A DNA stretch of 64,000 nucleotides from Verrucomicrobiota bacterium (GTDB lineage Bacteria; Verrucomicrobiota; Verrucomicrobiia; Limisphaerales; JADJPG01). The position numbers and the translations under genes were made by a program. Of the stretch, positions 41,533-52,330 are shown piece after piece. The stretch is from contig JADJPG010000009.1 of assembly GCA_016713365.1 (NCBI GenBank), positions 5,902 to 69,901 on the forward strand, written 5' to 3'. The stretch's first letter is position 1. Each line of letters begins with the position of its first letter. The notes under the pieces were generated by a model, which was given only the letters and a program-made list of their open reading frames with translations, searched no databases and was not told the origin of the DNA.

Positions 41533-41551
41533 CTCTTCCAATCGTTCCTCC

Positions 41552-41592
41552 ACGCCCGGCCTGCGAGCAATCGTGGGCCGGGTGTTTTGTTT
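41552..41592 (+). terminator. Intrinsic terminator after the secreted beta-sandwich gene
   Basis: A stem of ACGCCCGGCC with GGCCGGGTGT (one G-T pair) around a 12-base loop is followed by TTTTGTTTGG. It stands 20 bases past the stop codon. Confidence 0.75.
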
Positions 41593-41638
41593 GGTAATCG
41601 GACTGTCCTCCGGCTAAACTCGCCCTTCATAACTTGTG

Positions 41639-42187
41639 ATGAATCGAGCCATCTTTCTGGACCGCGACGGGACGCTGAACGTGGACAAGAACTACCTCAG
41701 CAACCCGGCTGAACTGATCATCATTCCCGGCACCAGCGCGGCGCTTCTCCGCCTCATGCAAGCTGGTTACCGTCTCTTCATCGTCACGAACCAGTCCGGC
41801 ATCGGTCGCGGTTACTACACGCTGGCCGACATGCACGCAGTGAACGAAAAGCTCTGCGCGGAACTGGCCCGCGAAGGGATTCGTTTCGAGAAAATTTACT
41901 ACGCCCCCGAAGCCCCCGAAGAGCCCAGCCGCGGCCGCAAACCCAGTCCCCAGTTCCTCTTCGACGCGCGCGATGAATTCGGCATCGACCTCTCACACAG
42001 CTACATGGTCGGCGACAAGATCATCGACCTCGAATGCGGCTGGAACGCCGGCGTAAAGAAAAGCATCCTAGTCCGCACGGGATACGGCAGGGAAGTCGAG
42101 AAACGCGGCATTTCAGGCCCTCAACCGGCATTGGTCGTGGACGATCTTTCTGCAGGCGCCGAGTGGATTCTGAGCCAGAAGACTTAG
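41639..42187 (+). CDS. HAD phosphatase, GmhB-like (heptose/histidinol-phosphate type)
   Basis: 182 residues from ATG 41639. The HAD motifs are clear: FLDRDGTLNVDKNYL (nucleophile Asp and acid/base Asp), FIVTNQSGIGRGYYT and the motif III/IV region SYMVGDKIIDLECGWNAGVK. It fits D-glycero-D-manno-heptose-1,7-bisphosphate 7-phosphatase, which works in LPS core synthesis. The zinc-loop cysteines of classical GmhB (CPHHP...C.C) are missing; here the segment reads YYAPEAPEEPSRGRKPSPQF. The zinc-free variant is known in some phyla. kdsB nearby supports an LPS role. Confidence 0.8.
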   Translation: MNRAIFLDRDGTLNVDKNYLSNPAELIIIPGTSAALLRLMQAGYRLFIVTNQSGIGRGYYTLADMHAVNEKLCAELAREGIRFEKIYYAPEAPEEPSRGRKPSPQFLFDARDEFGIDLSHSYMVGDKIIDLECGWNAGVKKSILVRTGYGREVEKRGISGPQPALVVDDLSAGAEWILSQKT

Positions 42188-42248
42188 CTGTTGGGCATGT
42201 CGGTGGAGGGGGCAAGGCTATCGTCCCGCAACGCCTGTCTCTCACCGC

Positions 42249-43079
42249 CTATACCGCCGTTCTGGAAGCGATCATCTCGCGGAGTGTTCCGAAAGCAAAA
42301 TCACCCAACAACCGTTCGAGCTTCGGTTGAGTTGAACTCAGGTTGACGTAGTGGGTACACCATTCCTTCCACGAAAAGCCGACTCGCGGCTGTTCCGGAT
42401 CAAGCTCCCAAGGATGCAGGTAAAAGACCGCAGGACCGAGGACGCCTTCATGGGCACGAATGTTCGCACGCGTGAAAGCGTATGGATACAGCCGGAAATA
42501 GGCTCCTCCTGATACCGGGACTTTGAAGCCAAGACATCGACGGACCGAGATTGGAATCTCCCACAAACGTCCGGACTTGGTCTCGACCGCCTGTGGATGC
42601 TGACCGAAAGCTGGCAAGCCGTACCGCCAGTTCCTGATGGGCATGATGCTGGAATCATAGGTGAACCCGAGCTCGGACAGAATCTCCAACGCCCACCAGG
42701 AGTTCTTAGTAATCGAAAAATACGGTGCGCGATAGCCCTCCACAGCCCTGCCGATCACATTTCCAATCGCGTCCCGAGCACGAAGAGTTTCTTCACGGAA
42801 CCGCTGGGGAGACATCTTGTAAATGAACTCATGGGACCACCCGTGGCAGCCGATTTCATGGCCCGAGCTCGCAATTCGAAGCAGCCAATCCGGGTGTCGG
42901 GCCACCAGCTCCCCCAGCCAAAAAAAGGTGGCCTTCACGGAGCGGCGATCCAGCAATTGCAACAATACCTCCAAGCCCCGCTCAAGTCGGGGAAGGTAAA
43001 CATCGCTTTCTCCTCGACCAGGTATTCCGTGATACCAGTCTTCAACATCTACAGTGAACGCATGGCGCACTCCACTCAT
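42249..43079 (-). CDS. Polysaccharide deacetylase family protein (PEP-CTERM/XrtA-type)
   Basis: 276 residues from ATG 43079 (MSGVRHAFTVDVEDWYHGIP); the frame can extend four codons further. The NodB/CE4-like motifs are visible: FTVDVEDWYH (Asp pair), HEIGCHGWSHEFI (His ligands), GYRAPYFSITKNSWWALEIL, YDSSIMPIRN and a C-terminal AVFYLHPWELDPEQPRV. It resembles the DUF3473-linked deacetylase of exopolysaccharide loci. Exopolysaccharide partners are not in the window. It is divergent from kdsB. Confidence 0.85.
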   Translation of the reverse strand: MSGVRHAFTVDVEDWYHGIPGRGESDVYLPRLERGLEVLLQLLDRRSVKATFFWLGELVARHPDWLLRIASSGHEIGCHGWSHEFIYKMSPQRFREETLRARDAIGNVIGRAVEGYRAPYFSITKNSWWALEILSELGFTYDSSIMPIRNWRYGLPAFGQHPQAVETKSGRLWEIPISVRRCLGFKVPVSGGAYFRLYPYAFTRANIRAHEGVLGPAVFYLHPWELDPEQPRVGFSWKEWCTHYVNLSSTQPKLERLLGDFAFGTLREMIASRTAV

Positions 43080-43334
43080 CAAAAATACCATTTACCGCAT
43101 TTACGATCGAATCATCATTCGAGGCCACAGCACGAATGCGCCTCCCTGCCAGCTGCCTAATCCCTCCAAACGGAACCAAACGACAAGAACTCAGGTCGAA
43201 CCTCGACCGCAGGCAGTATGAACGTTTCAGCCCATTTATCCGCAATCGCAAATGCCAGTCCCAGCCAAAAATTGATCCCGACCCGACGCCTTGATAGAAA
43301 GGCCCGTGCATTCAGCGACACCTGCCAATCCAAA
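43080..43334. promoter_or_regulatory. Divergent intergenic region, deacetylase / kdsB
   Basis: 255 bases between divergently transcribed genes. A long frame that overlaps kdsB's start runs through it, but the conserved MNILGIIPARYAST start favours ATG 43335. The region is AT-rich (TACCATTTACCGCATTTACG near 43090) and may hold both promoters. I could not place boxes reliably. Confidence 0.35.
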
Positions 43335-44071
43335 ATGAATATCCTCGGCATCATCCCGGCCCGCTACGCCTCGACCCGGTTTCCCGGCAAGCCGCTTCAT
43401 CCCATCGCCGGCAAGCCGCTCATCCAGCATGTGGTGGAGCGCTGCCAGAAGGCGTCGGCGTTGGCCGAGATTATCGTGGCGACGGATGACCCGCGTATCG
43501 CCGAGGTGGCGAAGAAGTTCTGCCGCGTGGAGATGACCTCCGACCAGCATCCCAGCGGCACGGATCGCATTGCCGAGGTCATGCAACGTTGCGAAGGCGA
43601 TGCCGCCGTGAACATCCAGGGGACGAGCCTCTCATCGATCCTAGCATCGTCAACACCGTCGCCGAAGCACTGAAAAACGCGCCCATGTCCACCGCCGCCA
43701 CGCGAATCAAGGACATCGCCGAGTATGACAACCCCAACGTCGTAAAAGTCGTTGTCAACGTCGCGGGCCGCGCCCTATATTTTTCGCGTCGCACGATCCC
43801 GTTCGTGCGTGATGCCGCCAGTCGCCCGATTGCGGAGCAGTTGGCGGCGTTTCCTTTTTTGAAGCACCTCGGCATCTATGGTTACCGGCGCGAGGCGTTG
43901 TTGAAGCTGGTGAAGTTTCCGGTGTCCGCACTGGAAGCCGCAGAAAAGCTCGAGCAGTTGCGGGCGCTCGACAACGGAATCGAGATCGCCGTGGTGACCG
44001 TGCAGCACGACAGCGTGGGCGTGGACGTCCCCGGGGACGTCGAGCGGGTGGAGAAACTTTTGAAGGCGTGA
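43335..44071 (+). CDS. kdsB: 3-deoxy-manno-octulosonate cytidylyltransferase KdsB, frameshifted near 43620
   Basis: KdsB activates KDO with CTP for LPS. The start MNILGIIPARYASTRFPGKP is at 43335, then VATDDPRIAEVAKKF and TSDQHPSGTDRIAEVM. At AVNIQG (43619-43622, a GGGG run) the frame breaks. In the next frame the protein goes on as DEPLIDPSIVNTVAEAL, NPNVVKVVVNVAGRALYFSR, FLKHLGIYGYRREALLKLVK and QLRALDNGIEIAVV, ending at 44071. One missing base restores about 245 residues, which is the normal length. Because pyrG (making CTP) is downstream and the product is essential for LPS, I suspect a sequence error. Confidence 0.88.
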
Positions 44072-44107
44072 ACTGGAATAGAACGCAGGCAACCAATCGC
44101 GAGAGCA

Positions 44108-44140
44108 AGAAAGTGGGAACAACACCCGTTCCCACTTTCT
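44108..44140. terminator. 13-bp hairpin between kdsB and pyrG
   Basis: AGAAAGTGGGAAC and GTTCCCACTTTCT pair perfectly around a 7-base loop. TCGCTTTC follows, without a clean T-run. It lies 38 bases before the pyrG ATG. It may end kdsB transcription or form an attenuator for pyrG. Confidence 0.5.
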
Positions 44141-44177
44141 CGCTTTCACACTCGAACAACCTGGGAAAGACACGACG

Positions 44178-45809
44178 ATGAACAGCACCAAACCGATGAA
44201 ATACATCTTCGTCACCGGCGGCGTGGTCAGCTCGCTGGGCAAAGGCCTCACTGCCGCCGCCCTCGGCACGTTGCTGGAGAATCGCGGACTCAAGGTGACC
44301 ATCCAGAAGTTCGACCCCTACCTCAACGTCGATCCCGGCACCATGTCACCCTTCCAGCACGGCGAAGTCTACGTGCTCGATGACGGCGCGGAGACGGATC
44401 TCGATCTCGGCCACTACGAGCGCTTCACGAGCACCAAGCTCAGCCGCATGAACAACCTGACCAGCGGGCAGGTTTACCAGACGGTGCTGAACAACGAGCG
44501 CGAGGGAAAGTATCTCGGCAAAACCGTTCAGGTGATTCCACACGTCACGGACGAGATTCAGAATCGCATTCACGCCATCGCCGATCTGACGAAGTGCGAC
44601 GTGCTGATCACCGAGATCGGCGGCACCACGGGCGACATCGAGGGGTTGCCGTTCCTCGAGGCCATCCGCGAATTCGCACTCGAAGCCGGCGTCGGCAACG
44701 TGCTCTTCATCCACGTCACCTACGTGCCCTTCATCAAAGCCGCGGGCGAGCTGAAGACCAAGCCGACCCAGCAATCCGTCGCGAAGCTGCGCGAGATTGG
44801 TATCACGCCGCAGATTCTCTGCGCCCGCTGCGAACACCCGCTCGACAAGGAACTGCGCCAGAAGATTTCGATGTTCTGCAACGTCCCCTACGAGGCCGTC
44901 ATCGAAGTGAAGGACGTGGAACATTCCATCTACGAGCTGCCGCTCATGCTCCAGCGTGAGCGTATGGACGAGCTGGTCTGCAAGTATCTCCATCTTGACG
45001 CGCCGCAGGCCGAGATGTCGCACTGGCAGGACATCATCCGCAAGCTCATCGCTCCGCAGCACCGCGTCCGCATCGGTGTCGTCGGCAAATACATCGAGCT
45101 GCAGGACGCCTACAAATCGGTCTACGAAGCCACCATGCACGGCGGCGTGGCCAACGATTGCGGCGTGGAGATTGAGAAGATTGAGTCCGAGGAGATCGAA
45201 AAATTCGGCGCGGAGAAGATGCTGAAAGGCCTCGGCGGCGTGCTGGTACCCGGCGGATTCGGCGAACGCGGCATCGAAGGCAAGGTGCAGGCCGCGCGCT
45301 ACTGCCGCGAGCACAAGCTGCCCTACCTCGGTCTTTGCCTGGGGATGCAGATCGCCTGCATCGAGTTCGCGCGGAACGTGGTGAAGCTGGAGAAAGCTCA
45401 CTCCACCGAGTTCGACCCCAATACACCGCAACCCGTCATCTGCCTGCTCGACGAGCAGCGCAAGGTCGCCAAGAAGGGCGGCACCATGCGCCTCGGCGCG
45501 CAGCCTTGCCAGCTCGTGATGGGCACCAAGGCGCAGCAGCTTTACGGCGCGTTCGTAATCAACGAACGCCATCGCCATCGCTACGAGTTCAACAACGCGT
45601 ATCGCGAGAGGTTCGAAGCCGCCGGGCTGACCTTCAGCGGCACCTCGCCCGACGGGAAGCTCGTCGAGATCGTCGAGCTCAAGGATCATCCGTTCTACAT
45701 GGCCAGCCAGTTCCATCCGGAATTCCTCAGCAAGCCAAACAAGCCGCACCCGCTCTTCCGCGGATTCATCGCGGCCTGTCACAACCATATCCATCACCGG
45801 CCGCTTTAA
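44178..45809 (+). CDS. pyrG: CTP synthase
   Basis: 543 residues. CTP synthase makes CTP from UTP, with glutamine as ammonia source. The synthetase domain starts MKYIFVTGGVVSSLGKGLTA, with GTMSPFQHGEVYVLDDGAET, DLDLGHYERF and ITEIGGTTGDIEGLPFLEA. The glutaminase domain has VPGGFGERGIEGKVQAARYC and LGLCLGMQIACIEFARN (catalytic Cys near residue 387). The late His/Glu pair is in ASQFHPEFLSKP. Start at ATG 44178. It follows kdsB, whose reaction consumes CTP. Intact and of usual length. Confidence 0.97.
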   Translation: MNSTKPMKYIFVTGGVVSSLGKGLTAAALGTLLENRGLKVTIQKFDPYLNVDPGTMSPFQHGEVYVLDDGAETDLDLGHYERFTSTKLSRMNNLTSGQVYQTVLNNEREGKYLGKTVQVIPHVTDEIQNRIHAIADLTKCDVLITEIGGTTGDIEGLPFLEAIREFALEAGVGNVLFIHVTYVPFIKAAGELKTKPTQQSVAKLREIGITPQILCARCEHPLDKELRQKISMFCNVPYEAVIEVKDVEHSIYELPLMLQRERMDELVCKYLHLDAPQAEMSHWQDIIRKLIAPQHRVRIGVVGKYIELQDAYKSVYEATMHGGVANDCGVEIEKIESEEIEKFGAEKMLKGLGGVLVPGGFGERGIEGKVQAARYCREHKLPYLGLCLGMQIACIEFARNVVKLEKAHSTEFDPNTPQPVICLLDEQRKVAKKGGTMRLGAQPCQLVMGTKAQQLYGAFVINERHRHRYEFNNAYRERFEAAGLTFSGTSPDGKLVEIVELKDHPFYMASQFHPEFLSKPNKPHPLFRGFIAACHNHIHHRPL

Positions 45810-45910
45810 GCGAACGCCTGCCTTCCGGAAACCGAGGTCACATCTCGGGCGACAGGTGCTGCCCATGCGTTGTCAAAAGCGGCATAGTCGCGATCGTCTT
45901 CCCGTCGGTA

Positions 45911-45957
45911 CAGAAAAATTCCCTCTCCCCTTTGGCAGAGGAGAGGGAGTGAATTTC
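45911..45957. repeat. Palindromic purine/pyrimidine element between pyrG and CotH gene 1
   Basis: TCCCTCTCC (45920-45928) and GGAGAGGGA (45940-45948) form a 9-bp stem. Outer CAGAAAAATT/AATTTCTG stretches can extend the pairing. It contains GGCAGAGGAGAGGGA, the same unit as the purine-rich insertions in uvrA. It lies between convergent genes and may serve as terminator on both strands. Confidence 0.6.
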
Positions 45958-45971
45958 TGCAATGGTTTCGC

Positions 45972-48900
45972 TTACTGGCGTCGCGGAGTCGCGAGGCGGT
46001 AATAGCGATTGGTGCCGGGCGCCGGATCCGTGATGGTCGCCGTCCAGTTCACATTCTTCGGCACCACGTCTCCGAGACGGGTCCAGATGAGCGTATCCAA
46101 TCCGTCTTTGTACTCGACGGTGTAAGTGCGATTGGAGACGGCGAGGAACGAGATCGCCGCGCCACCAGTCGGCGACACGGTCTCGACCTTGAGGTAGCTG
46201 GCGGCATTGGTCGGGTTGGTGCCCGCGATGTATTCCTCCCAGTTTTTCATGCCGTCGCCATCGGTATCCGCATCGCGATCCGCGCCGGTGGCGGAACCGA
46301 AGTAGGCCGTTTCCCAGGCGTCGGGAATCGCATTGCCATTCACGTCGCCGAGAATGGTGAGAATCGCGTTGGTGCGTTGCGTGCCCGAACCGAGACCGCC
46401 ACCCGCAATGTTCGTGAACTGCACCGTGTAGATGCCGACGGCGTTGGTCGACACGATGTTGGTGGTGAAGTAGTCCTGGTTCGTGTTGATGAAGCTGCCG
46501 CGGATCAGACCCTGATTCGCGCCCGTGAGGCTGAATTTGCGCCACTGGAGCCAGATGGGTTTGGTGCCGCGCACTTCCGCGCCGAGGGTGACGGGCTGCC
46601 CGACGACCGCAGTCAGATCCAACCGGGGAACCGGATTGATCAACTGCGGCGCGAGAAGGACGGTCAGGCGGGCCGTCGAGGTGACGGTGAAGCCATTCCC
46701 GTCGGTCAGCACGGCGTGATAATCACCATCGTGAACGTCAGAGATGACGTTGTTCAGGACGAGCGTGGATGTTGTCTCACCGGGGATCGGCTTTCCGTCC
46801 TTCATCCACTGATACGTCAACGGCGGATTGAGGGACGTGGCCACGACCGTGAAGGCGGCGGATCCACCTTCCGCAATGCGTTGCGCCGTGGGTTGCGAAG
46901 TAATCTTCGGCACGATCAAGACGACAAGGTTTGCCGAAGCACTGAGCGCCGCGCCGAACGGGTTCAGCGCATACGCTGAATACTGGCCTGCCTGGGAGGG
47001 CAACACGTTCGGGATGACCAGCGTGCTATTGGTTGCACCGTTCAAGACCTGACCGTTGAACATCCATTGATAACGAATCGGACCGGCTCCGATCGCACCC
47101 ACAGTGAATGTGGCTGACTCGGTTCCGCTGTCGCCGACCAGCTGGTTGCTGGGCTGCGCGGAAATAACCGGCGCAGAGCCAGCGGTGTAACCAGCGCCCG
47201 GGGACGGTCCGCCTGCCGCCCAGTTCACCGCGTCGTCGCCGTAAGCCGCGACGTTCACCCGGTGCAGGGACTGGCCCAAACCATCGGCCGCCGTCGGCCA
47301 TGGAGCATCGTCAGAGTAATCAACCTCATCGACGAGCACCCACGGCACTTGGCCAGCGTTGCCGCCAGTCGTTTCCGGTGCGTCGGGCAGGTAGAGACCG
47401 ATCTTCTCGCCGGAATTATTCAGGTTACCCGAGTAGGGACCAACAATGGCCACGCCGGCGCTGATGCCGTACTTCGCCCGGAAGGCAGCGAGCTGGGCGG
47501 TGTCCGTCGCCGGATTGAAGTTCACCACCAACAGGTAGGCATTCGCCGGAATGATCGTGTTGGGCGGGAATGTGAACTGCACGCCGTTATCGAGCTTCCA
47601 GCGGTTGGTGGCACGAGCAGGATCGAAGAGATTCACCGGAGCACCGGTGATGTTGCGGAGCTCGATGTACTCGTCTTCGTTGTTGTCCCAATAGGCGCCG
47701 TTGGCCGGAACGTCCTGCGGACGATACATGATTTCGCTGATCACGATCGGGCCGACCTTCGGACCGGAATTGGCCGCGCCCAGCGTTGCAGTGGCCTGGG
47801 CGACGAAGCGTTCCTCGCCGGCGCTCGTAATGTAGCGGCCAAACGTGACACCGCTCGGCGCCGCGCCGAACTCGAATCGATGCATGTAGCCGGAGAGCGC
47901 GCCGCCGCCATCGGCGGAGAACAGGTAAACTTCCTCGCCAAAGGAACTGAGCGAGAAGGCTACGTTTCCGGAAGTTCCAGCGTTGAACGCTGACTCGTCG
48001 AAGGTCACATAGCCGTTGGCCGGAATGACCGTGCCGGCGGGAATGCGGAACTTGTTCGGCCGGCGGAAGTCATCCGTTAGATACCAACCGCTGACGTCGG
48101 CAGGCGTGGCGCCAGGATTGTATAGCTCGATCGTGTCGGTCGGCGGAGCTGGATCGCTGTGCGTGAGCGCCTCGTTGATGACCACTTGCGCAATCGACGG
48201 AGCGGCGGCATCGCCCTGGCCGGGAGTGCCTCCGAGCGCGGTGCTCGGGCGCCAGCTGGAGGCGAGACCCCAGGTGTTCGCCGCGGCGCCATCATTGGCA
48301 ATGACGAGCGAGAATCCGAAGCCGTCCGTCACCGGGTACCAATCGTCGTCGTAGCTGAAGTCTAGGATGGGCTCGCGCAAACGGCCCTTTAGCTCCAGGC
48401 GATTGCCATCGTTGGCCAGATTGCCCGTGAACTCGCCCACCACCGCGCCGCTGAGTCCGGCGTAGCGGGAGTTGAAAGCCGCCTGGTTGTTCACCAAGAG
48501 AATGCGTTCACCGGCTGCGACCACGCGGTTCGGGAAGATGAAGTCAATTCCACCGCTGAGCTTGTAGCCATTCACGTTGAGCGGAGTGGAGCCCACGTTG
48601 CGCAGCTCGATGTACTCGAAGTCTTCGTCCACGTTCGTGCTGCCGACGGCAGGCGGAAGCGGATGATACATGATCTCGGTGATGACGAGGCGCGGACGTT
48701 GCACCACGTAGGTGGCAATGGCCGGCGGGCTCCAGACGTTGCCAACCCGGGCGCGGGCGAATACCCGGGCGTTGTCCGCGAGGCTGACCGGCGCGTTGTA
48801 GGTGAGAGCACCCGCCGCAACCGCACCGTTGGCCTGGCTGGCGCGAGGATCGGTGCCATCCAGCGTGTAGTAGATCGTTCCCGCCGGGGCGATCATGACG

Positions 48901-51900
48901 AGCGATGAACCGGCCGTAATGTCGCCTTCAGGCAGGCTGAGCGTAGGGCCTTTCGGGAACTGATTGTCGACCCAGACATAGCGACCGTAGGTCCACTTCT
49001 TCATCTCCGAAATGATCAGTGCATACGTCGGCTGAGTGTAATCCACATGCCATGTCGGCGGACCCTGGGGGTTCGGCCACTGGTAGGTATTCAGGTAATT
49101 ATACTTGGTGAAGTTACGTCCGGCAGCCTCGGTGAGCTCGCGGGCAATTTCATCAATGCGGTTGGTGAGGCGTTCGCCGTTAAAGACGTTCGTGCGCAGG
49201 GTGCCCCAGCGATCGATGATCTTCTGGATGAAGTCCGGATCACCGCCACTCGCCGGCAAGGCAGCCGCACCGACAAGACGGCGCAGCCAGATGTGATCCG
49301 CAGCACCAAGCTGCGTGTAATACCAGTTGTTCGTGTTGCCGCCGTCGAGGTAGTCGGCGTTACCGAAGGAGAGGTTCCAGTCCCAGATCGGCGAGTTCTT
49401 CACCTTTCCGTTCCGGTCCTTGTGGAAGAAGTTGCTGATGCGGTAACCGTCGATCTGCTTCGGGAACTCCACGATCCAGTGCGAATCGACGAAGGAATCC
49501 ACGTCAATGTAATGGGAGTAGTGGTTGGTGCCCGTGCGCGTGGTCCAATCCGCCGCGTTCATCGCGTTGTTGAACGCGTTCAGATAATTCACCAGGTAGG
49601 TCAACTGGTTGCTCGCGCTCGGCGTATAGCCGGGTCCCGGCCACGTGGTGATGGCGGAGGTCAGCGAGCTGCGCATTTCCTTCGGCTTCGGCTCGTGCAG
49701 CTTGATGCTCGCGCCGCCGGCCGTCATGTTGATGTCGCCGCCGCTGTCCTTGTCTTTCTTGAACATGAAACCGCCCGTGATGGACGGCTCGTTTGTGTGG
49801 GACGGCGTCAGTTCGGCAATGTCCACGCGGTCGTTGCCGCGCTCGATCTTCTCGAGGAAAACTTCCACACCGATGTAGTCGCCGGGATAGGAGAGGCGGC
49901 CCACGCCAGTGTCTACGAACACCTCCACGAAACGGCGCCGGCAGGAGTAGTTGCCCATCTGCTCGAAGAGCTCGTAGGCGAGGTAATCGTTCATCAAGCA
50001 CTTGTCCGCATACGGATTGCGGAGTTTCCAGTCGGCTTCAGCCGGCAGGCCGAGGATTGATTCCTTCTTGTCGTTGCCCAGCGCATCTTGCAACTCGACG
50101 TTGTACGGGCGTTTCGCAAAGCCGGCCGAGGTCTGGCCGAAGACTTCGAAATCCGCAGGCCCGATGTAGTCCGGCTTGCGACCAAATGAACTGCGGCCGC
50201 GGAAGGTGTCAAACACGGCGAACGTGCCCTTCGTGCGGGGGAAACCAGCCGCCACGCTTTCCACCATCGCGCGACCGTCGGTGCTCATGATCAGAATCGG
50301 CAGGTTGGAATTGAAATCCCGCGTCGTCGCATCGAGGAAGATGAAGTTGCGAACGAGCACCTCGCTCGGGAAAAGGCCGATTGCGTTCGGGAAGGCCCGC
50401 GCTTTGAAGGTCGTGTTGTTCTGCAACGTAATCGGACCGGCGTACGCCGTCGACGTATTGGTCGGGGCCGAGCCGTCGGTCGTACCGCACCGTGGTTCCA
50501 GATGGGACCGTGATGACGAGGCTCATCGAGGTATTGGTGTAAACACCGCTCTCGAGCGAAAGGGTGGGCGCCGGGGCAAATCCCGTTCCGCTGGTCGCGT
50601 TCTGCGCTCCGGGAGTCGGGACGATAAAATAACCAAGGATGTTCGGGTCCACGCGGTCGCGACCGAACGATACATTCGCCTGCTGCGCCGGATAGGTGGC
50701 TCCGGAGAACGAGGAGATGATGGTTGCACCCGGACCGACCAGCGCGAGAAAGCTTCCGGCGCTTTTGCTCAACTTAAAGTTCGTGTGCAACGGCGCGGCG
50801 GGACTCCGACGATCCTTCTCCGATGCCCAGATGCGGAGATACTTGTTGGCGCCGAGAATGAAATTGGGGAGCGGCCACTTCGTCAGGTTGGTTTCAGTGT
50901 CCGTCAGATACCAGCCGTTCAAACCCACATCCACGAGACCGGGATTGTAGAGCTCAATCCAGTCCGACCGCGTACCGTCCTCGTCACTGACTCCGTTTTC
51001 GTTGTCTGCCATGAACTCGGAAATGATGATCGCCTCGGCGATGGCATTGGGGTCCAGCGTATAAGACCACGCCGCGCCCGGGACGAATGCCGTGGAAAGA
51101 CCGTCGACATCGCTGATGCCCGGATTCGGTGCCCACGCCACCGCCACCGATCCAGTCGGCGGCGCCGGGAACTGGAAGGTGTATTCGCGCGGATTGTTCT
51201 GCACCACATTGGTCGCACCCACGCCATTGATCCGGAGATCGGCGGCGTCCACTCCGCTCACATTTTCACTGAACGCAATCGTGACAAAACTAAGATCCTG
51301 AACAATGCCGGACGGCGGCGGCTCCGTCACCAGCACGAACGGCGCGTCGTCCACAGTGCTCGAAAGGCGTGCGTCCGCAAAGATGTCGCTGCTGGTCGTT
51401 CCGCTGTTGAACAACTGAATCGCCAGCACATTGGTGCCGGTGTTCAGCAGGCCGGTGGAAGGAGTCAACGTCGCCTCGCCGACGGTCACTTCGTGATCGG
51501 AGGCCAGCGTGGCGATCGTCAATGGATCCGCCACGCCCGCACGGCCGACTTCCACTCCGTTGAGCCACGCCACAAAGCCGTCATCATACTGCACCTGCAA
51601 AGTCAGGCCCGTCAGTTCGGCGGCGTTGGCCACGACAAATTGCTTGCGCAGGAAGACGCTGGTATAGGCACCGGCCGCGCTGGTGGGCAGGGTTGTTTGA
51701 ATCTCCGCTTCCAATCCGGTGGCGCCACCGCTCGGGTAACCAACCGGCGCGCTCGCCGTGGATCCGGCCGGAAGCCATGCGGAGTCCTCAAAGGAAAGCA
51801 ACCGCCAGACGTCAGTGGGGTTGGAGGCCTCCTGGGTGCCCAGAACATATTTCCATCCGCCGGAGCGGAACGGGATGATTTCAGCAGCCTGCACGGAGAC

Positions 51901-51966
51901 CGCCGCCAAAGCAGCCACGGCGGCCGCCAGGGATATGGGACGAATGAACCTTGATAGGGTTTGCAT
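45972..51966 (-). CDS. Giant secreted CotH-kinase/lamin-tail-domain protein 1, frameshifted near 50482
   Basis: I start at MQTLSRFIRPISLAAAVAAL (51966), a Sec signal. The frame shows a break near 50482: VRYDRRL is restored to VRYTTDGSAPTNTS by two bases from a TACAC context. The corrected length is about 1998 residues. Order: N-terminal beta region; lamin-tail domain near 310 (IISEFMADNENGVSDEDG); chitobiase-like sheet (~520); CotH kinase (~600-960) with TGGFMFKKDKDSGGDINM and PIWDWNLSFGNADYLDGG; a YTLDGTDPRAS module; three lamin-tail domains (LVITEIMYHPLPP, VVINEALTHSDPA, IVISEIMYRPQDV); three Ig-like repeats; a calcium-like DRDADTDGDGMKNWEEYIAG; C-terminus NRYYRLATPRRQ. CotH kinases phosphorylate proteins outside the cell. 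Confidence 0.85.
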
Positions 51967-52275
51967 GGATACAAACGTGGGGGTTGAGGTTTCGGAACTG
52001 AGAGACGGGATCGCGGAGGCGAATCCCGGGGAGCTGCCGGTTTGATTCGACGTGGCAGATTCAGTTGATTCTGCGCCATCAACCACCGCTGGCTGACGGG
52101 AACAACTCGACCCGAATCCTGAATCCATCTCGGACTGCTTCATTACACGACAAATAAAACGCAACAACACGGCTTCCGCCGCAAAGGGTGATTACAGCTT
52201 TTGTAGCACAATTGACACATTCTGGACAACACAAAGTTCTTGCCGACGACGAATTCCCAGGTTCCGCCCAAACAA
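51967..52275 (-). promoter_or_regulatory. Upstream region of CotH gene 1
   Basis: About 310 bases upstream of the chosen start. A TTGTCC (52224-52229) and TACAAA (52200-52205), read on the minus strand with an 18-base spacer, could be a promoter. The 68 codons before the signal-peptide Met are open in frame, which is unusual but not proof of translation. Confidence 0.3.
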
Positions 52276-52305
52276 AAACCGCCGATGACGAGTCATCGGC
52301 GGTTT
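52271..52305 (-). terminator. Strong intrinsic terminator of CotH gene 2
   Basis: On the minus strand, AAACCGCCGATGA and TCATCGGCGGTTT (13 bp) surround a 4-base loop, followed by TTTTGTTTGG. It stands 25 bases past the CotH 2 stop codon and is the clearest terminator in the window. Confidence 0.88.
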
Positions 52306-52330
52306 GTGCAGAGGGTTAAAGGCAGGAACG

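Noticed and set aside
40345..41553. 402-codon minus-strand frame opposite the secreted protein
   Set aside because: Antisense, compositionally odd (Gly/Glu/Val/Arg), no signal or domain.
44346..45866. 506-codon open frame on the minus strand opposite pyrG
   Set aside because: Antisense of CTP synthase, no recognisable motif; caused by GC-rich third positions.
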